The notes under the pieces: generated by a model | What the model was told of the DNA's origin: nothing | The model's database searches: none | What the model saw: the letters and a program-made list of their open reading frames with translations, nothing else | In this document: piece by piece, positions 1-7,314 of the stretch | Numbering within the stretch: position 1 is the stretch's first letter | Layout of the letters: every line of letters starts with the position of its first letter | Made by a program: the position numbers and the translations under genes | NCBI GenBank assembly: GCA_902783615.1 | Contig: CACZRQ010000265.1 | Span: forward strand, 1-9,600 | DNA: 9,600 nucleotides | Source of the DNA: an uncultured Bacteroidales bacterium | GTDB lineage: Bacteria > Bacteroidota > Bacteroidia > Bacteroidales > Bacteroidaceae | Reading direction: 5' to 3'

Positions 1-6
1 CGGGCA

Positions 7-115
7 CCCCCTCTACCTAAGAGGGGGAGCTTTGGGCTGCTTAACTCAGGTGGGCAGGTTGTCAATCCTCCGTAGGCTCCCCAAAGGCTCTCCCCCTCTT
101 AAATAAGAGGGGGAG
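7..115. repeat. Paired inverted palindromes (REP/BIME-like element)
   Basis: Two hairpin-forming palindromes sit about 60 bp apart in opposite orientation. The left one (7-27) has an 8-bp stem, CCCCCTCT with AGAGGGGG, and a 5-nt loop. The right one (90-115) has an 11-bp stem, CTCCCCCTCTT with AAGAGGGGGAG, and loop AAAT. The flanks also match in inverted order: AGCTTTGGG at 28-36 mirrors CCCAAAGGCT at 80-89, so each half is close to the reverse complement of the other. This architecture resembles bacterial interspersed mosaic (REP) elements, which often occupy 3' intergenic regions. The assignment is by structure only; genome copy number cannot be seen here. The element may extend past the left edge. 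Confidence 0.6.
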
Positions 116-121
116 TTTTTT
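90..121 (+). terminator. Intrinsic terminator-like hairpin with T-tract
   Basis: A perfect 11-bp G/C-rich stem (90-100 with 105-115) and 4-nt loop are followed directly by six T (116-121). That is a classical rho-independent terminator for rightward transcription, presumably from a gene left of the window that converges on the S9 peptidase gene. Read leftward, the same hairpin has its A-run before the stem and no T-run after it, so it is a poorer terminator for the peptidase gene. It is also the right half of the palindrome pair at 7-115. Confidence 0.6.
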
Positions 122-137
122 GCGCGCTATCGCCAAA

Positions 138-2567
138 TCAGATGTCTTCCTGGGCACCACGCCACCAGTTGCCGAGCTGGAGGTCTTTGATGTCGATGCT
201 CTTCTCGCTCTTGCCCTTGAGGTGCTCGCTGAAGTAATCCACCATCTTCCAGTAGAAGTACTCGTTGTAGCCCTCGTACTGGTGACGCTTTTCAGGCAGG
301 ATGAGCATGTCGAAGCGCTTGCCAGCCTTGATGAGCGCATTCACCATACGGATGGTTCCCGCAGGATGCACATTATCGTCAATATCACCAGTCATGAGCA
401 GCAAGTGACCTTTCAGCCTGCTGGCAAGTTCTTGGTTGGCAGGGATATGGATATCGAAATGCACCTTTCCGTTCTCATCGATGCGCTCGGTCACTCCGTG
501 ATATTTCTCACTCCAGCTGCGGTTGTACACATTGTTGTCGTGGTTGCCGCTACAAGACACAGCCACCTTGAAGAAATCGGGATAGGTAAGGATGGCGGCA
601 GTACTCATGAAGCCACCTCCGCTATGACCCGTGATGCCCACCTTGGTGATGTCCATCCACTTGTTCTGTGCACAGAGCTGCTCGATGGCTGCCTTGTGGT
701 CGGCCAGCGGATAGTCGCGCAGGTTCTGGTAGCCGAAATCATGATACCATTTCGAGCGACTGGGGTGTCCGCCACGCTGTCCCACGCTGATGACGATGAA
801 GCCAGCCTGCGCCAGACGGTCGGTGCGGGGCGACACACGGTTATAACGCCAATACGGACCCTCGGTCTGAGGCCCTGGATAGACATAATCCACCACAGGA
901 TAAACCATCGTACTGTCGAAGTCGAAAGGCTTGTACATCACGCCGTAAAGGTCGGTAACGCCATCGGCAGCCTTCACCTTGAACATCTCGGGGAACTTAT
1001 AGCCAGCGGCAAACATCTGACTGAAATCAGCTTCCTCCAAGGTCATGATCTTGCGTCCCAGGTTGTCGAGCAAGTCGATGGCAGGCTTGGTATCCACACG
1101 CGAATAGTTGTCCACGATGTAGGCATGCTGCTCGTCCATGAATGAGGTATGGAAATAGTTGCCTGGGGTGAGCAGCTGAAGGCCAGTGCCGTCGAAGTTC
1201 ACCTTGTAAAGATGCTCGTAGTAAGGAGTAGCATCGCCAGCCTCTCGGCCGTTGGCGCTGAAGTAGATGATCTTCTTGGCCTCATCTACACCCTTGATAT
1301 CCTCCACATGCCAAGCACCCTTGGTGATGCGGTTGATAAGCTTGCCAGCCTTGTCGTAGAGGTAAAGGTGACCCCATCCATCGCGTTCGCTCCACCAGAT
1401 GAAGCGGTTGCCCTTGTCGAGTGAGATAAGGTTGCGGGTATCGAGGTATGACTGCGGCATGCGTTCTTCCAGAATCGGCACGAGGGCATCCTGTCCGAAG
1501 GTATAGGTGCAGATGTCCACCTTCTTGAAGTCGCGGCTCATGCGCATCACATAGCACCATTCAGGATGATTTTCCCAAGTGCGCACCTCATCGGGGTCGA
1601 AGCTGTAGGGACTGCCCGACTTGCCTGTGATGACGCGCACAGACGGTTCCACCCAGTCGCCGATATTGACCTCTTTCTGCGAGCGGGCAGCGATGTCGAA
1701 CACATACATGTGGGGAGTGGCACCCTCTTCGCCAGGCATCTGATACTTATAGGTTTCCAGCGTGGGACGAGGTTCCGACATCACATTGATAACCCACAGG
1801 TTCTTGATCTTGCGCATGTCGCTGATGATGCTGATGAAATACTTGGAGTCGGGACTCCAGTAGCCGTTGGCCATCTGGCGGCGATTCAGATCCACCTTGG
1901 GGTCGCCACCGTCGCTGACCGTCTTGCGCTCCATCGTGAAGCCAAAGTCCTTGATGCCATCCTTAGAGAGCTGAATCTCAGTGATGGTGCTGTCCTTCGG
2001 GTTCTTCTGGATGCGCTCGTAGTCGGCATTGCTCATCATATAGAGGTTGTAGTTCTTGGCATATATCACCCACTGCTTGTCAGGACTCACATTGCCGAAC
2101 TTCATGGCAGGGCGTTCTTTCTTTTCCTTGCCCAAGTTGGTGAGTTTCTGCTGGGCATACTGGTATTCGTACTTCACGCTATCAACGGTGAACTCAAAGG
2201 TCACATTATCGTCTTTCAGCTTCATACCCTTGATGGGCAATTGCTGGGCGGTGTATTTCTGCTCACTCTGCTCTGAAATCTGTGCGGCGAGCTCTTCGGC
2301 ACTGAACAGCACGCGTTTAGAGCGTGTGGCAGGATCCACCACATACCAGTTCTCCCCCTCACTGGTCTTGAAATTATACCAGAAGCGGGTGGAACCCTTG
2401 AAATAATTGGGGTGAATACTGAGCGAGAAGGTCTTGTGCTCGTTCTTGTCCGGTGTCCATGCACGGGCTGCATCATACTCCGGCAAGGTTTCATCTTGAG
2501 CCGTGAGATACATGGGGAGGGTTGCCAATAAAGCAACCATCAGCCAACAACTTTTGTAGATTTTCAT
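138..2567 (-). CDS. Secreted S9 family serine peptidase (DPP IV/prolyl oligopeptidase type)
   Basis: 809 aa. The start at 2567 gives a clean signal peptide (MKIYKSCWLMVALLATLPMYLTAQ, residues 1-23, shown as MKIYKSCWLM... cleaved near LTA-QD) and lies about 30 nt below a promoter box; an in-frame ATG at 2711 adds 48 unlikely residues and overlaps miaA. The middle is a DPP IV N-terminal-like beta-propeller with the repeated blade motifs WSPDSKYF and WWSERDGWGHLYLYD. The C-terminal alpha/beta hydrolase domain carries the triad: Ser649 in GHSGGG, Asp730 in DDNVHP, His762 in EKRHQY. The Asp-His spacing of 32 equals human DPP IV (708/740). Such enzymes cleave short peptides in the periplasm or at the surface. 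The Glu-Glu loop (DWVYEEE type) that binds the substrate N-terminus in true DPP IV is not visible, so dipeptidyl specificity is not claimed. Transcribed alone, divergent from miaA. Confidence 0.9.
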   Translation of the reverse strand: MKIYKSCWLMVALLATLPMYLTAQDETLPEYDAARAWTPDKNEHKTFSLSIHPNYFKGSTRFWYNFKTSEGENWYVVDPATRSKRVLFSAEELAAQISEQSEQKYTAQQLPIKGMKLKDDNVTFEFTVDSVKYEYQYAQQKLTNLGKEKKERPAMKFGNVSPDKQWVIYAKNYNLYMMSNADYERIQKNPKDSTITEIQLSKDGIKDFGFTMERKTVSDGGDPKVDLNRRQMANGYWSPDSKYFISIISDMRKIKNLWVINVMSEPRPTLETYKYQMPGEEGATPHMYVFDIAARSQKEVNIGDWVEPSVRVITGKSGSPYSFDPDEVRTWENHPEWCYVMRMSRDFKKVDICTYTFGQDALVPILEERMPQSYLDTRNLISLDKGNRFIWWSERDGWGHLYLYDKAGKLINRITKGAWHVEDIKGVDEAKKIIYFSANGREAGDATPYYEHLYKVNFDGTGLQLLTPGNYFHTSFMDEQHAYIVDNYSRVDTKPAIDLLDNLGRKIMTLEEADFSQMFAAGYKFPEMFKVKAADGVTDLYGVMYKPFDFDSTMVYPVVDYVYPGPQTEGPYWRYNRVSPRTDRLAQAGFIVISVGQRGGHPSRSKWYHDFGYQNLRDYPLADHKAAIEQLCAQNKWMDITKVGITGHSGGGFMSTAAILTYPDFFKVAVSCSGNHDNNVYNRSWSEKYHGVTERIDENGKVHFDIHIPANQELASRLKGHLLLMTGDIDDNVHPAGTIRMVNALIKAGKRFDMLILPEKRHQYEGYNEYFYWKMVDYFSEHLKGKSEKSIDIKDLQLGNWWRGAQEDI

Positions 2568-2601
2568 TGCTAAAATGGTATTTGTATAAATATTAATGGT
2601 G

Positions 2602-2609
2602 CAAAGATA
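2602..2609 (-). promoter_or_regulatory. Promoter -7 box for the S9 peptidase gene
   Basis: The minus strand reads TATCTTTG here, a match to the Bacteroidota -7 consensus TAnnTTTG. It lies about 35 nt above the ATG at 2567, implying a 5' leader of roughly 30 nt. I see no convincing -33 TTG-type box upstream; that stretch is A/T-rich and contains the opposing promoter. Confidence 0.6.
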
Positions 2610-2630
2610 AGGATATTTACATATAATCAC

Positions 2631-2638
2631 TATCTTTG
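2631..2638 (+). promoter_or_regulatory. Promoter -7 box for miaA (probable leaderless transcript)
   Basis: TATCTTTG matches the Bacteroidota -7 consensus TAnnTTTG and ends only 4 nt before the miaA ATG at 2643. Transcription from such a box usually starts several bases downstream, so the message would begin at or within a few bases of the ATG. No good -33 box is visible; the expected place overlaps the -7 box of the divergent peptidase promoter. Confidence 0.6.
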
Positions 2639-2642
2639 CAGG

Positions 2643-3557
2643 ATGAAAAATTACAACTTGATAGCGATATTGGGTCCAACAGCCACAGGGAAGACCGCTT
2701 TGGCTGCCCATTTGGCAGACAGATTAGGCTCAGAGGTGATCAGTGCCGACTCTCGCCAAGTGTATCGCCGCATGGACTTGGGCACGGGCAAGGACTTGGT
2801 GGACTATGAGGTGGAAGGGCGACACATCCCTTATCACCTGATAGACATTGCCGAACCTGGCACCAAATATAATGTGTATCAGTATCAGCAGGATTTCCTG
2901 CGGGCATACGAGGATATCACGAGCAGGGGCATGTTGCCCATTGTGTGCGGAGGTTCAGGATTGTATATCGAGTCGGTCCTGCGTGGATACAGGATGGCAG
3001 ATGTGCCAGAGAACAAGGAACTTAGACAGCGTTTGGAAGGGAAGTCGTTAGAGGAGTTGACAGCGATTCTGAAGACCTACAAGAACCTGCACAACACCAC
3101 CGACACAGATACCGCCAAGCGAGCCATCCGGGCGATAGAGATAGCAGAGTTTGGCCAAAGGGAGGAAACCTCCTTCCCGCAGCTCAACTCATTGGTGATT
3201 GGGGTGAGCATCGACCGCGAGTTGCGTAGAGCGAAGATTACGAGGCGTTTGAAGCAGCGATTGGAGGAAGGCATGGTGGATGAGGTGAAGCGTTTGTTGG
3301 CAGAAGGCATTGCTCCCGAGGATTTGATCTATTATGGATTGGAGTATAAATTCCTGACGCTCTATGCCACAGGGCAGCTGAGTTATGAGGAGATGTTCAG
3401 TCAATTGGAGATTGCCATCCATCAGTTTGCCAAACGTCAGATGACGTGGTTCAGAGGAATGGAGAAGCGAGGGGTGACCATCCATTGGATAGATGCCACC
3501 TTGCCGATGGAACAGAAAATAGACGAAATAATAGCGTTAATGAATAATGAAGAATGA
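2643..3557 (+). CDS. miaA: tRNA dimethylallyltransferase (MiaA, divergent paralogue type)
   Basis: 304 aa, a usual MiaA length. The enzyme transfers a dimethylallyl group from DMAPP to N6 of A37 in tRNAs reading U-initial codons, in the cytoplasm. Visible motifs are the P-loop GPTATGKT (residues 11-18), SADSRQVY (34-41) with the expected catalytic Asp36, GGSGLY (103-108), a KRAIRAIEI segment (159-167), SYEEM (247-251) and the C-terminal AKRQMTWFRG (263-272). Two regions differ from common MiaA: MDLGTGKD (44-51) where MDIGTAKP-like sequence is usual, and YGLEYKF (231-237) where a GYRQ/GYRE motif is expected. Bacteroides genomes carry two MiaA paralogues, and this looks like one of that kind; which number cannot be decided here. 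The gene starts just below its promoter and is followed 10 bp later by kdsA; heptad repeats cover its last codons. Confidence 0.9.
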   Translation: MKNYNLIAILGPTATGKTALAAHLADRLGSEVISADSRQVYRRMDLGTGKDLVDYEVEGRHIPYHLIDIAEPGTKYNVYQYQQDFLRAYEDITSRGMLPIVCGGSGLYIESVLRGYRMADVPENKELRQRLEGKSLEELTAILKTYKNLHNTTDTDTAKRAIRAIEIAEFGQREETSFPQLNSLVIGVSIDRELRRAKITRRLKQRLEEGMVDEVKRLLAEGIAPEDLIYYGLEYKFLTLYATGQLSYEEMFSQLEIAIHQFAKRQMTWFRGMEKRGVTIHWIDATLPMEQKIDEIIALMNNEE

Positions 3558-3573
3558 ATAATGAAGAATGAAG
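3539..3573 (+). repeat. Heptad tandem repeat AATGAA(T/G) across the miaA-kdsA junction
   Basis: Five consecutive 7-bp units (AATGAAT, AATGAAG, AATGAAT, AATGAAG, AATGAAG) run through the last miaA codons and stop and over the first candidate kdsA start at 3568. The repeat supplies the miaA C-terminal NNEE and several out-of-frame ATGs. Because the unit is not a multiple of three, a change in copy number would alter the miaA end and the spacing to kdsA. Confidence 0.8.
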
Positions 3574-4404
3574 AATATGGAAAATAATTGGACGAAGTCA
3601 ATGGTTAATCGTCAATCGTCAATCGTCAATGGTCAATTTTTTTTGCTTGCCGGACCTTGTGTGATTGAAGGCGAGGAGATGGCGCTGCGGATAGCCGAGA
3701 AGGTGGTGGGTATCACCGAAAAGCTGCAGATACCATACGCCTTTAAGGGCAGCTACCGCAAGGCGAACAGAAGTAGGATTGACTCATTTACGGGCATTGG
3801 CGACGAGAAGGCGCTGAAGATTCTGCGGAAGGTGAAGGAAACATTCGGCATCCCTGTGGTGACGGACATCCATACAGAGCCCGAGGCAGCAATGGCAGCC
3901 GAATATGTTGACATTCTGCAGATTCCCGCTTTCCTGTGCCGACAGACCACCCTATTGGTGGCAGCAGCGCAGACGGGTAAGACGGTGAACATCAAGAAAG
4001 GACAGTTCCTGTCGCCCCAAGCTATGCAGTTTGCGGCACAGAAGGTGGTGGATGCCGGCAACCCCAACGTGATGCTGACCGAGCGAGGCACCACTTTCGG
4101 CTATCAAGACTTGGTGGTGGATTTCCGCGGCATCCCTCAGATGCAGGCATTCGGCTTTCCTGTGGTGCTCGACTGCACACATTCCCTGCAGCAGCCCAAC
4201 CAGACAAGTGGTGTGACGGGAGGTATGCCCGAGCTGATCAGCACGATTGCCAAAGCAGGCATTGCCGCTGGAGCCGATGGCATCTTCATCGAGACACACG
4301 AAGACCCCTCGGTGGCCAAGAGCGATGGCGCCAACATGCTGAAGCTCGACTTACTGGAAGACTTGCTGACAAGATTAGTGAGGATTCGTGAAGCCATTCT
4401 GTAG
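3568..4404 (+). CDS. kdsA: 3-deoxy-8-phosphooctulonate (Kdo-8-P) synthase, metal-dependent type
   Basis: 278 aa from 3568. It condenses phosphoenolpyruvate with arabinose-5-phosphate to give Kdo-8-phosphate for the LPS inner core. It is a DAHP synthase-family TIM barrel. Characteristic segments are LLAGPC (26-31), FKGSYRKANRSR (59-70), TDIHTEPE (99-106), QIPAFLCRQT (118-127), NIKKGQFLSP (141-150) and DCTHSLQQPN (202-211). Metal ligands of the class II enzyme are all present: Cys31, His205, Glu242, Asp253. They correspond to Aquifex aeolicus Cys11/His185/Glu222/Asp233 with a constant offset of 20; metal-independent E. coli KdsA has Asn at the Cys position. Residues 1-23 are therefore extra and are encoded by simple repeats. 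Other in-frame starts are 3577 and 3601 (267 aa, the Aquifex length). The start is uncertain, and a T8 tract at 3637-3644 may be involved. No SD site or own promoter is seen, so it is probably read with miaA. Confidence 0.92.
   Translation: MKNMENNWTKSMVNRQSSIVNGQFFLLAGPCVIEGEEMALRIAEKVVGITEKLQIPYAFKGSYRKANRSRIDSFTGIGDEKALKILRKVKETFGIPVVTDIHTEPEAAMAAEYVDILQIPAFLCRQTTLLVAAAQTGKTVNIKKGQFLSPQAMQFAAQKVVDAGNPNVMLTERGTTFGYQDLVVDFRGIPQMQAFGFPVVLDCTHSLQQPNQTSGVTGGMPELISTIAKAGIAAGADGIFIETHEDPSVAKSDGANMLKLDLLEDLLTRLVRIREAIL
3598..3639 (+). repeat. Heptad tandem repeat TCAATCG/TCAATGG inside the kdsA 5' coding region
   Basis: Six units of period 7 (TCAATGG, TTAATCG, TCAATCG, TCAATCG, TCAATGG, TCAATTT) lie within the open frame. 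They encode KdsA residues 12-23, MVNRQSSIVNGQ, which have a 7-residue period because three heptads equal seven codons. The array runs directly into a run of eight T (3637-3644) and stops at the first conserved KdsA residues. Confidence 0.85.
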
Positions 4405-4470
4405 TTTTTCAGCAGCATGGAGCGTCTAACTGAATGAAATAACAAATGAATTAACTAACATAATAGAATT

Positions 4471-7314
4471 ATGAGAAAGTTTATCTTTAGATTTGCAATG
4501 GCTTTGATCGCCATCATGGTCAATGGCCAATTGTCAATGGTAAATGCACAACAGATGCAATTACCTCCTATCCCAGTTGACCCACAAGTTCGCATTGGTC
4601 ACTTGGATAATGGTTTGACTTATTACATCCGACATAACGAAAAGCCGGAGAAACGTGTGGAATTCTATATTGCCCAGAAGGTGGGCTCCATCCAGGAGGA
4701 ACCGCGTCAGCGTGGCTTGGCTCACTTCATGGAGCACATGGCTTTCAACGGCACGAAGAATTTCCCAGGTAACGAAAAGGGCAAGGGTATTGTGGATTGG
4801 TGCGAGAGTCACGCCATCAAGTTTGGCTACGACCTGAACGCCTATACCAGCGTGGATGAAACGGTGTATAACATCAGCAACATCCCAACCGACAATACGG
4901 CTGTGCTCGACTCTTGCCTGCTGATTCTGCACGACTGGAGTAGCTTCGTATTGTTAGAGGATGAGGAGATTGACAAGGAGCGTGGTGTGATCCGTGAGGA
5001 ATGGCGCAGCCGCAACAGCGGTATGCTGCGTGTCTATACCGATGCACAAGCAACCATGTATCCCGATTCGAAGTATGCCGACTGTATGCCTATCGGTAAC
5101 ATCGACGTAATCAACAACTTCCCCTATCAGGATCTGCGCGACTACTACAGCACTTGGTATCATCCCGACCTGCAGGGCATCATCATTGTGGGCGATATCG
5201 ATGTGGATGAAATCGAAGGCAAGGTGAAGAACCTCTTCAACGAGATTCCCAAGGCTCAGGGTAAGCCTGAACGCGTGTATTACCCAGTGGCCGACAACGA
5301 GGCACCTATTATATATATAGGCAACGACAAAGAGGTGAGCACCCCTAACGTGCAGATCTATTTCAAGCACGATGCCACCAGCAGAGAAGAGAAGCAGAGC
5401 ATGATGTATCTGCTGCAGAACTATATGCTGACCATGATCAGCACCATGCTTGATCAACGCTTTGAGGAGATGAGCCAGCAGGCCAATCCTCCTTTCACCG
5501 CTGCCACTGCTGAATACGGCGAATATTTCCTGAGCCAGACCAAGGAAGCATTCAACGTGACGGTAATGACGAAGGCCGATGGCATTGAGACTGGCTTGCA
5601 GGCTGCCTTGACAGAGATTGAGCGCATGAAGCGCTTTGGCTTCACGGCTACTGAATACGAGCGTGCGCGTGCCAACTACCTCCAGGCCATCGAGTCGGCT
5701 TACAAGGAGCGCAACAACACGCAGAATGCCGTTTTCGTGAATCAATATGTGGAGCATTTCCTGAATGGCGAGCCCATCCCAGGCTTCGAGAATGCCTACG
5801 CTTTGGCCAACCAGCTGGCTCCCAACATTCCTGTGGAAGCCATCAACGCCATTGTGCAGCAGCAACTGATTCCCGACAACAACCGCGTGGTTTTCATCGC
5901 TATTCCTGAATCAGCTGTGGATAAGTGCCCCAGCAAGGAGCAGGTGTTGACTATGCTGAATGGCATGGGTCAGTTGCAAGTAGAGGCTTATGTGGATAAG
6001 GTATCCAACGAGCCTTTGGTGAGCGAAGTTCCTCAGGGCGGCAAGATCGTCAAGGAAGAAGCTGGCGCATTCGGTTCTACCAAGCTGACATTGAACAACG
6101 GTGTGCAGGTTTATCTCAAGAAGACCGACTTCAAGGAAGATGAGATCCGCATGAGGGCAGTGAGTCCTGGTGGTAACTCTCAGTTTGAGAACAGCGACAA
6201 ATTAGAGATGGAAGTGCTGAACGACCTGGGCACCATCGGCGGTTTGGGCAACTTCAGTCAGACCGACCTGACCAAGCAGCTGGCTGGCAAGAAGGTGAGC
6301 GTAAGCGCTACTGTCAACTCACAGCGCGAAACCCTGGGCGGCAACAGCTCACCCAAGGATTTCGAAACCATGCTGCAGCTGATCTACCTACGTTTCCAGG
6401 CTCCACGCATGGATGCCGAAGCATTCGAATCCTACAAGACCCGCACAAAGGCTCAGTTGGAGAACGCTAAGGCCAATCCGCTTTCCACCATCAATGATAC
6501 GCTGGCTGTGGCGATGTATGGCAACCACCCGCGTCTGGTGATGATGCAGCCTGAGATGGTTGACCAGATCAACTACCAGCGTGGTTTGGACATGTTTGCC
6601 GACCGCTATGCCGACGCGAGCGACTTCACCTTCTTCTTCGTGGGCAACATCGACATCGATGCCATGAAGCCAATGATTGCCCAGTATCTGGGTGCCCTGC
6701 CTAACAAGCAGCGTCAGGAAGCAGCCATCGACCGCAAGATGGACATCGTGCCTGGAACACGTGTGAACGAGTATGCCAAGGTTCAGCAAACGCCAACGGC
6801 TACCACGGTGATGGTGTACTCCGGCAAGATGGCTTACAACCTGAAGAACAATGTGATAATGGATTATCTGCAGCAAGCATTGGATATCGTCTTCACCGAA
6901 GAGGTACGCGAGAAAGAGGGCGGTACATACGGTGTAGAGTCCTACGGCTCACTGAACAAATATCCACACGAGCAGGCCATGCTGCAGATTGTCTATCAGA
7001 CCGACCCAACGAAGAAGGATCAGCTGAACGCACTAATCGACGAGCTGGTGAAGAAGATGGCTGCCGAGGGTCCAAGTACTGAGCAGATGCAGAAGATTCG
7101 CGATTATATGATCAAGGCCTATAATGACAACCAGAAGGAGAACAGCTACTGGATCAGCACCCTGGATGAGTTCTATTATACAAACGTTGACTTCAACGCA
7201 GGCTATACCGATATCGTGAACAGCATTACTGCAAACGACATCAAGAACTTTGCTTCCGAGCTGATCAAGCAGGGCAACAAGGTTACGGTGATACTGACGG
7301 TCCCTGAGAATTGA
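4471..7314 (+). CDS. Exported M16 family zinc metallopeptidase (PqqL/insulinase-like)
   Basis: 947 aa, about the size of E. coli PqqL and of the full-length two-half members of M16. An N-terminal signal peptide (residues 1 to about 26, cleavage near VNA-QQ) predicts a periplasmic or surface location. The N-terminal catalytic half has the inverted zinc motif His85-Phe-Met-Glu88-His89, with Glu166 at the 77-residue distance expected for the third ligand, inside EEIDKERGVIREEW. The C-terminal half starts near residue 535 (LTLNNGVQVYLKK), lacks HxxEH, and contains the conserved REKEGGTYGVESYG segment around 810-825, as in the inactive partner half of the clamshell. Such enzymes degrade peptides small enough to enter the chamber. 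The 66 bp between kdsA and this ATG (4405-4470) holds no TAnnTTTG box or terminator that I can see, so readthrough from kdsA is possible. The stop codon is part of the first unit of the 22-bp array. Confidence 0.93.
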   Translation: MRKFIFRFAMALIAIMVNGQLSMVNAQQMQLPPIPVDPQVRIGHLDNGLTYYIRHNEKPEKRVEFYIAQKVGSIQEEPRQRGLAHFMEHMAFNGTKNFPGNEKGKGIVDWCESHAIKFGYDLNAYTSVDETVYNISNIPTDNTAVLDSCLLILHDWSSFVLLEDEEIDKERGVIREEWRSRNSGMLRVYTDAQATMYPDSKYADCMPIGNIDVINNFPYQDLRDYYSTWYHPDLQGIIIVGDIDVDEIEGKVKNLFNEIPKAQGKPERVYYPVADNEAPIIYIGNDKEVSTPNVQIYFKHDATSREEKQSMMYLLQNYMLTMISTMLDQRFEEMSQQANPPFTAATAEYGEYFLSQTKEAFNVTVMTKADGIETGLQAALTEIERMKRFGFTATEYERARANYLQAIESAYKERNNTQNAVFVNQYVEHFLNGEPIPGFENAYALANQLAPNIPVEAINAIVQQQLIPDNNRVVFIAIPESAVDKCPSKEQVLTMLNGMGQLQVEAYVDKVSNEPLVSEVPQGGKIVKEEAGAFGSTKLTLNNGVQVYLKKTDFKEDEIRMRAVSPGGNSQFENSDKLEMEVLNDLGTIGGLGNFSQTDLTKQLAGKKVSVSATVNSQRETLGGNSSPKDFETMLQLIYLRFQAPRMDAEAFESYKTRTKAQLENAKANPLSTINDTLAVAMYGNHPRLVMMQPEMVDQINYQRGLDMFADRYADASDFTFFFVGNIDIDAMKPMIAQYLGALPNKQRQEAAIDRKMDIVPGTRVNEYAKVQQTPTATTVMVYSGKMAYNLKNNVIMDYLQQALDIVFTEEVREKEGGTYGVESYGSLNKYPHEQAMLQIVYQTDPTKKDQLNALIDELVKKMAAEGPSTEQMQKIRDYMIKAYNDNQKENSYWISTLDEFYYTNVDFNAGYTDIVNSITANDIKNFASELIKQGNKVTVILTVPEN
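4520..4547 (+). repeat. Heptad repeat inside the M16 signal-peptide coding region
   Basis: Four units of period 7 (TCAATGG, CCAATTG, TCAATGG, TAAATGC) encode M16 residues 16 to about 27, MVNGQLSMVNAQ. The DNA unit and the reading phase are the same as in the kdsA repeat at 3598-3639, so both proteins carry an MVN-x-Q-x-S / VN-x-Q segment. Here it supplies the end of the signal peptide and its cleavage region. Confidence 0.75.

Noticed and set aside
120..1145. Long plus-strand open frame (341 codons) opposite the S9 peptidase gene
   Set aside because: It lies antisense to the catalytic domain with intact triad motifs, begins at the terminator T-run, and has Val/His-rich composition without known motifs.
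2568..2711. Upstream in-frame start extending the S9 peptidase by 48 residues
   Set aside because: It would bury the signal peptide, cross both promoter boxes and overlap the start of miaA.
4405..4470. Promoter or terminator between kdsA and the M16 gene
   Set aside because: The A/T-rich 66 bp contains no TAnnTTTG box and no stem before the TTTTT at its left end.
4954..5865. Minus-strand open frame (303 codons) opposite the M16 gene
   Set aside because: It overlaps conserved M16 sequence and shows no domain, start signal or promoter.
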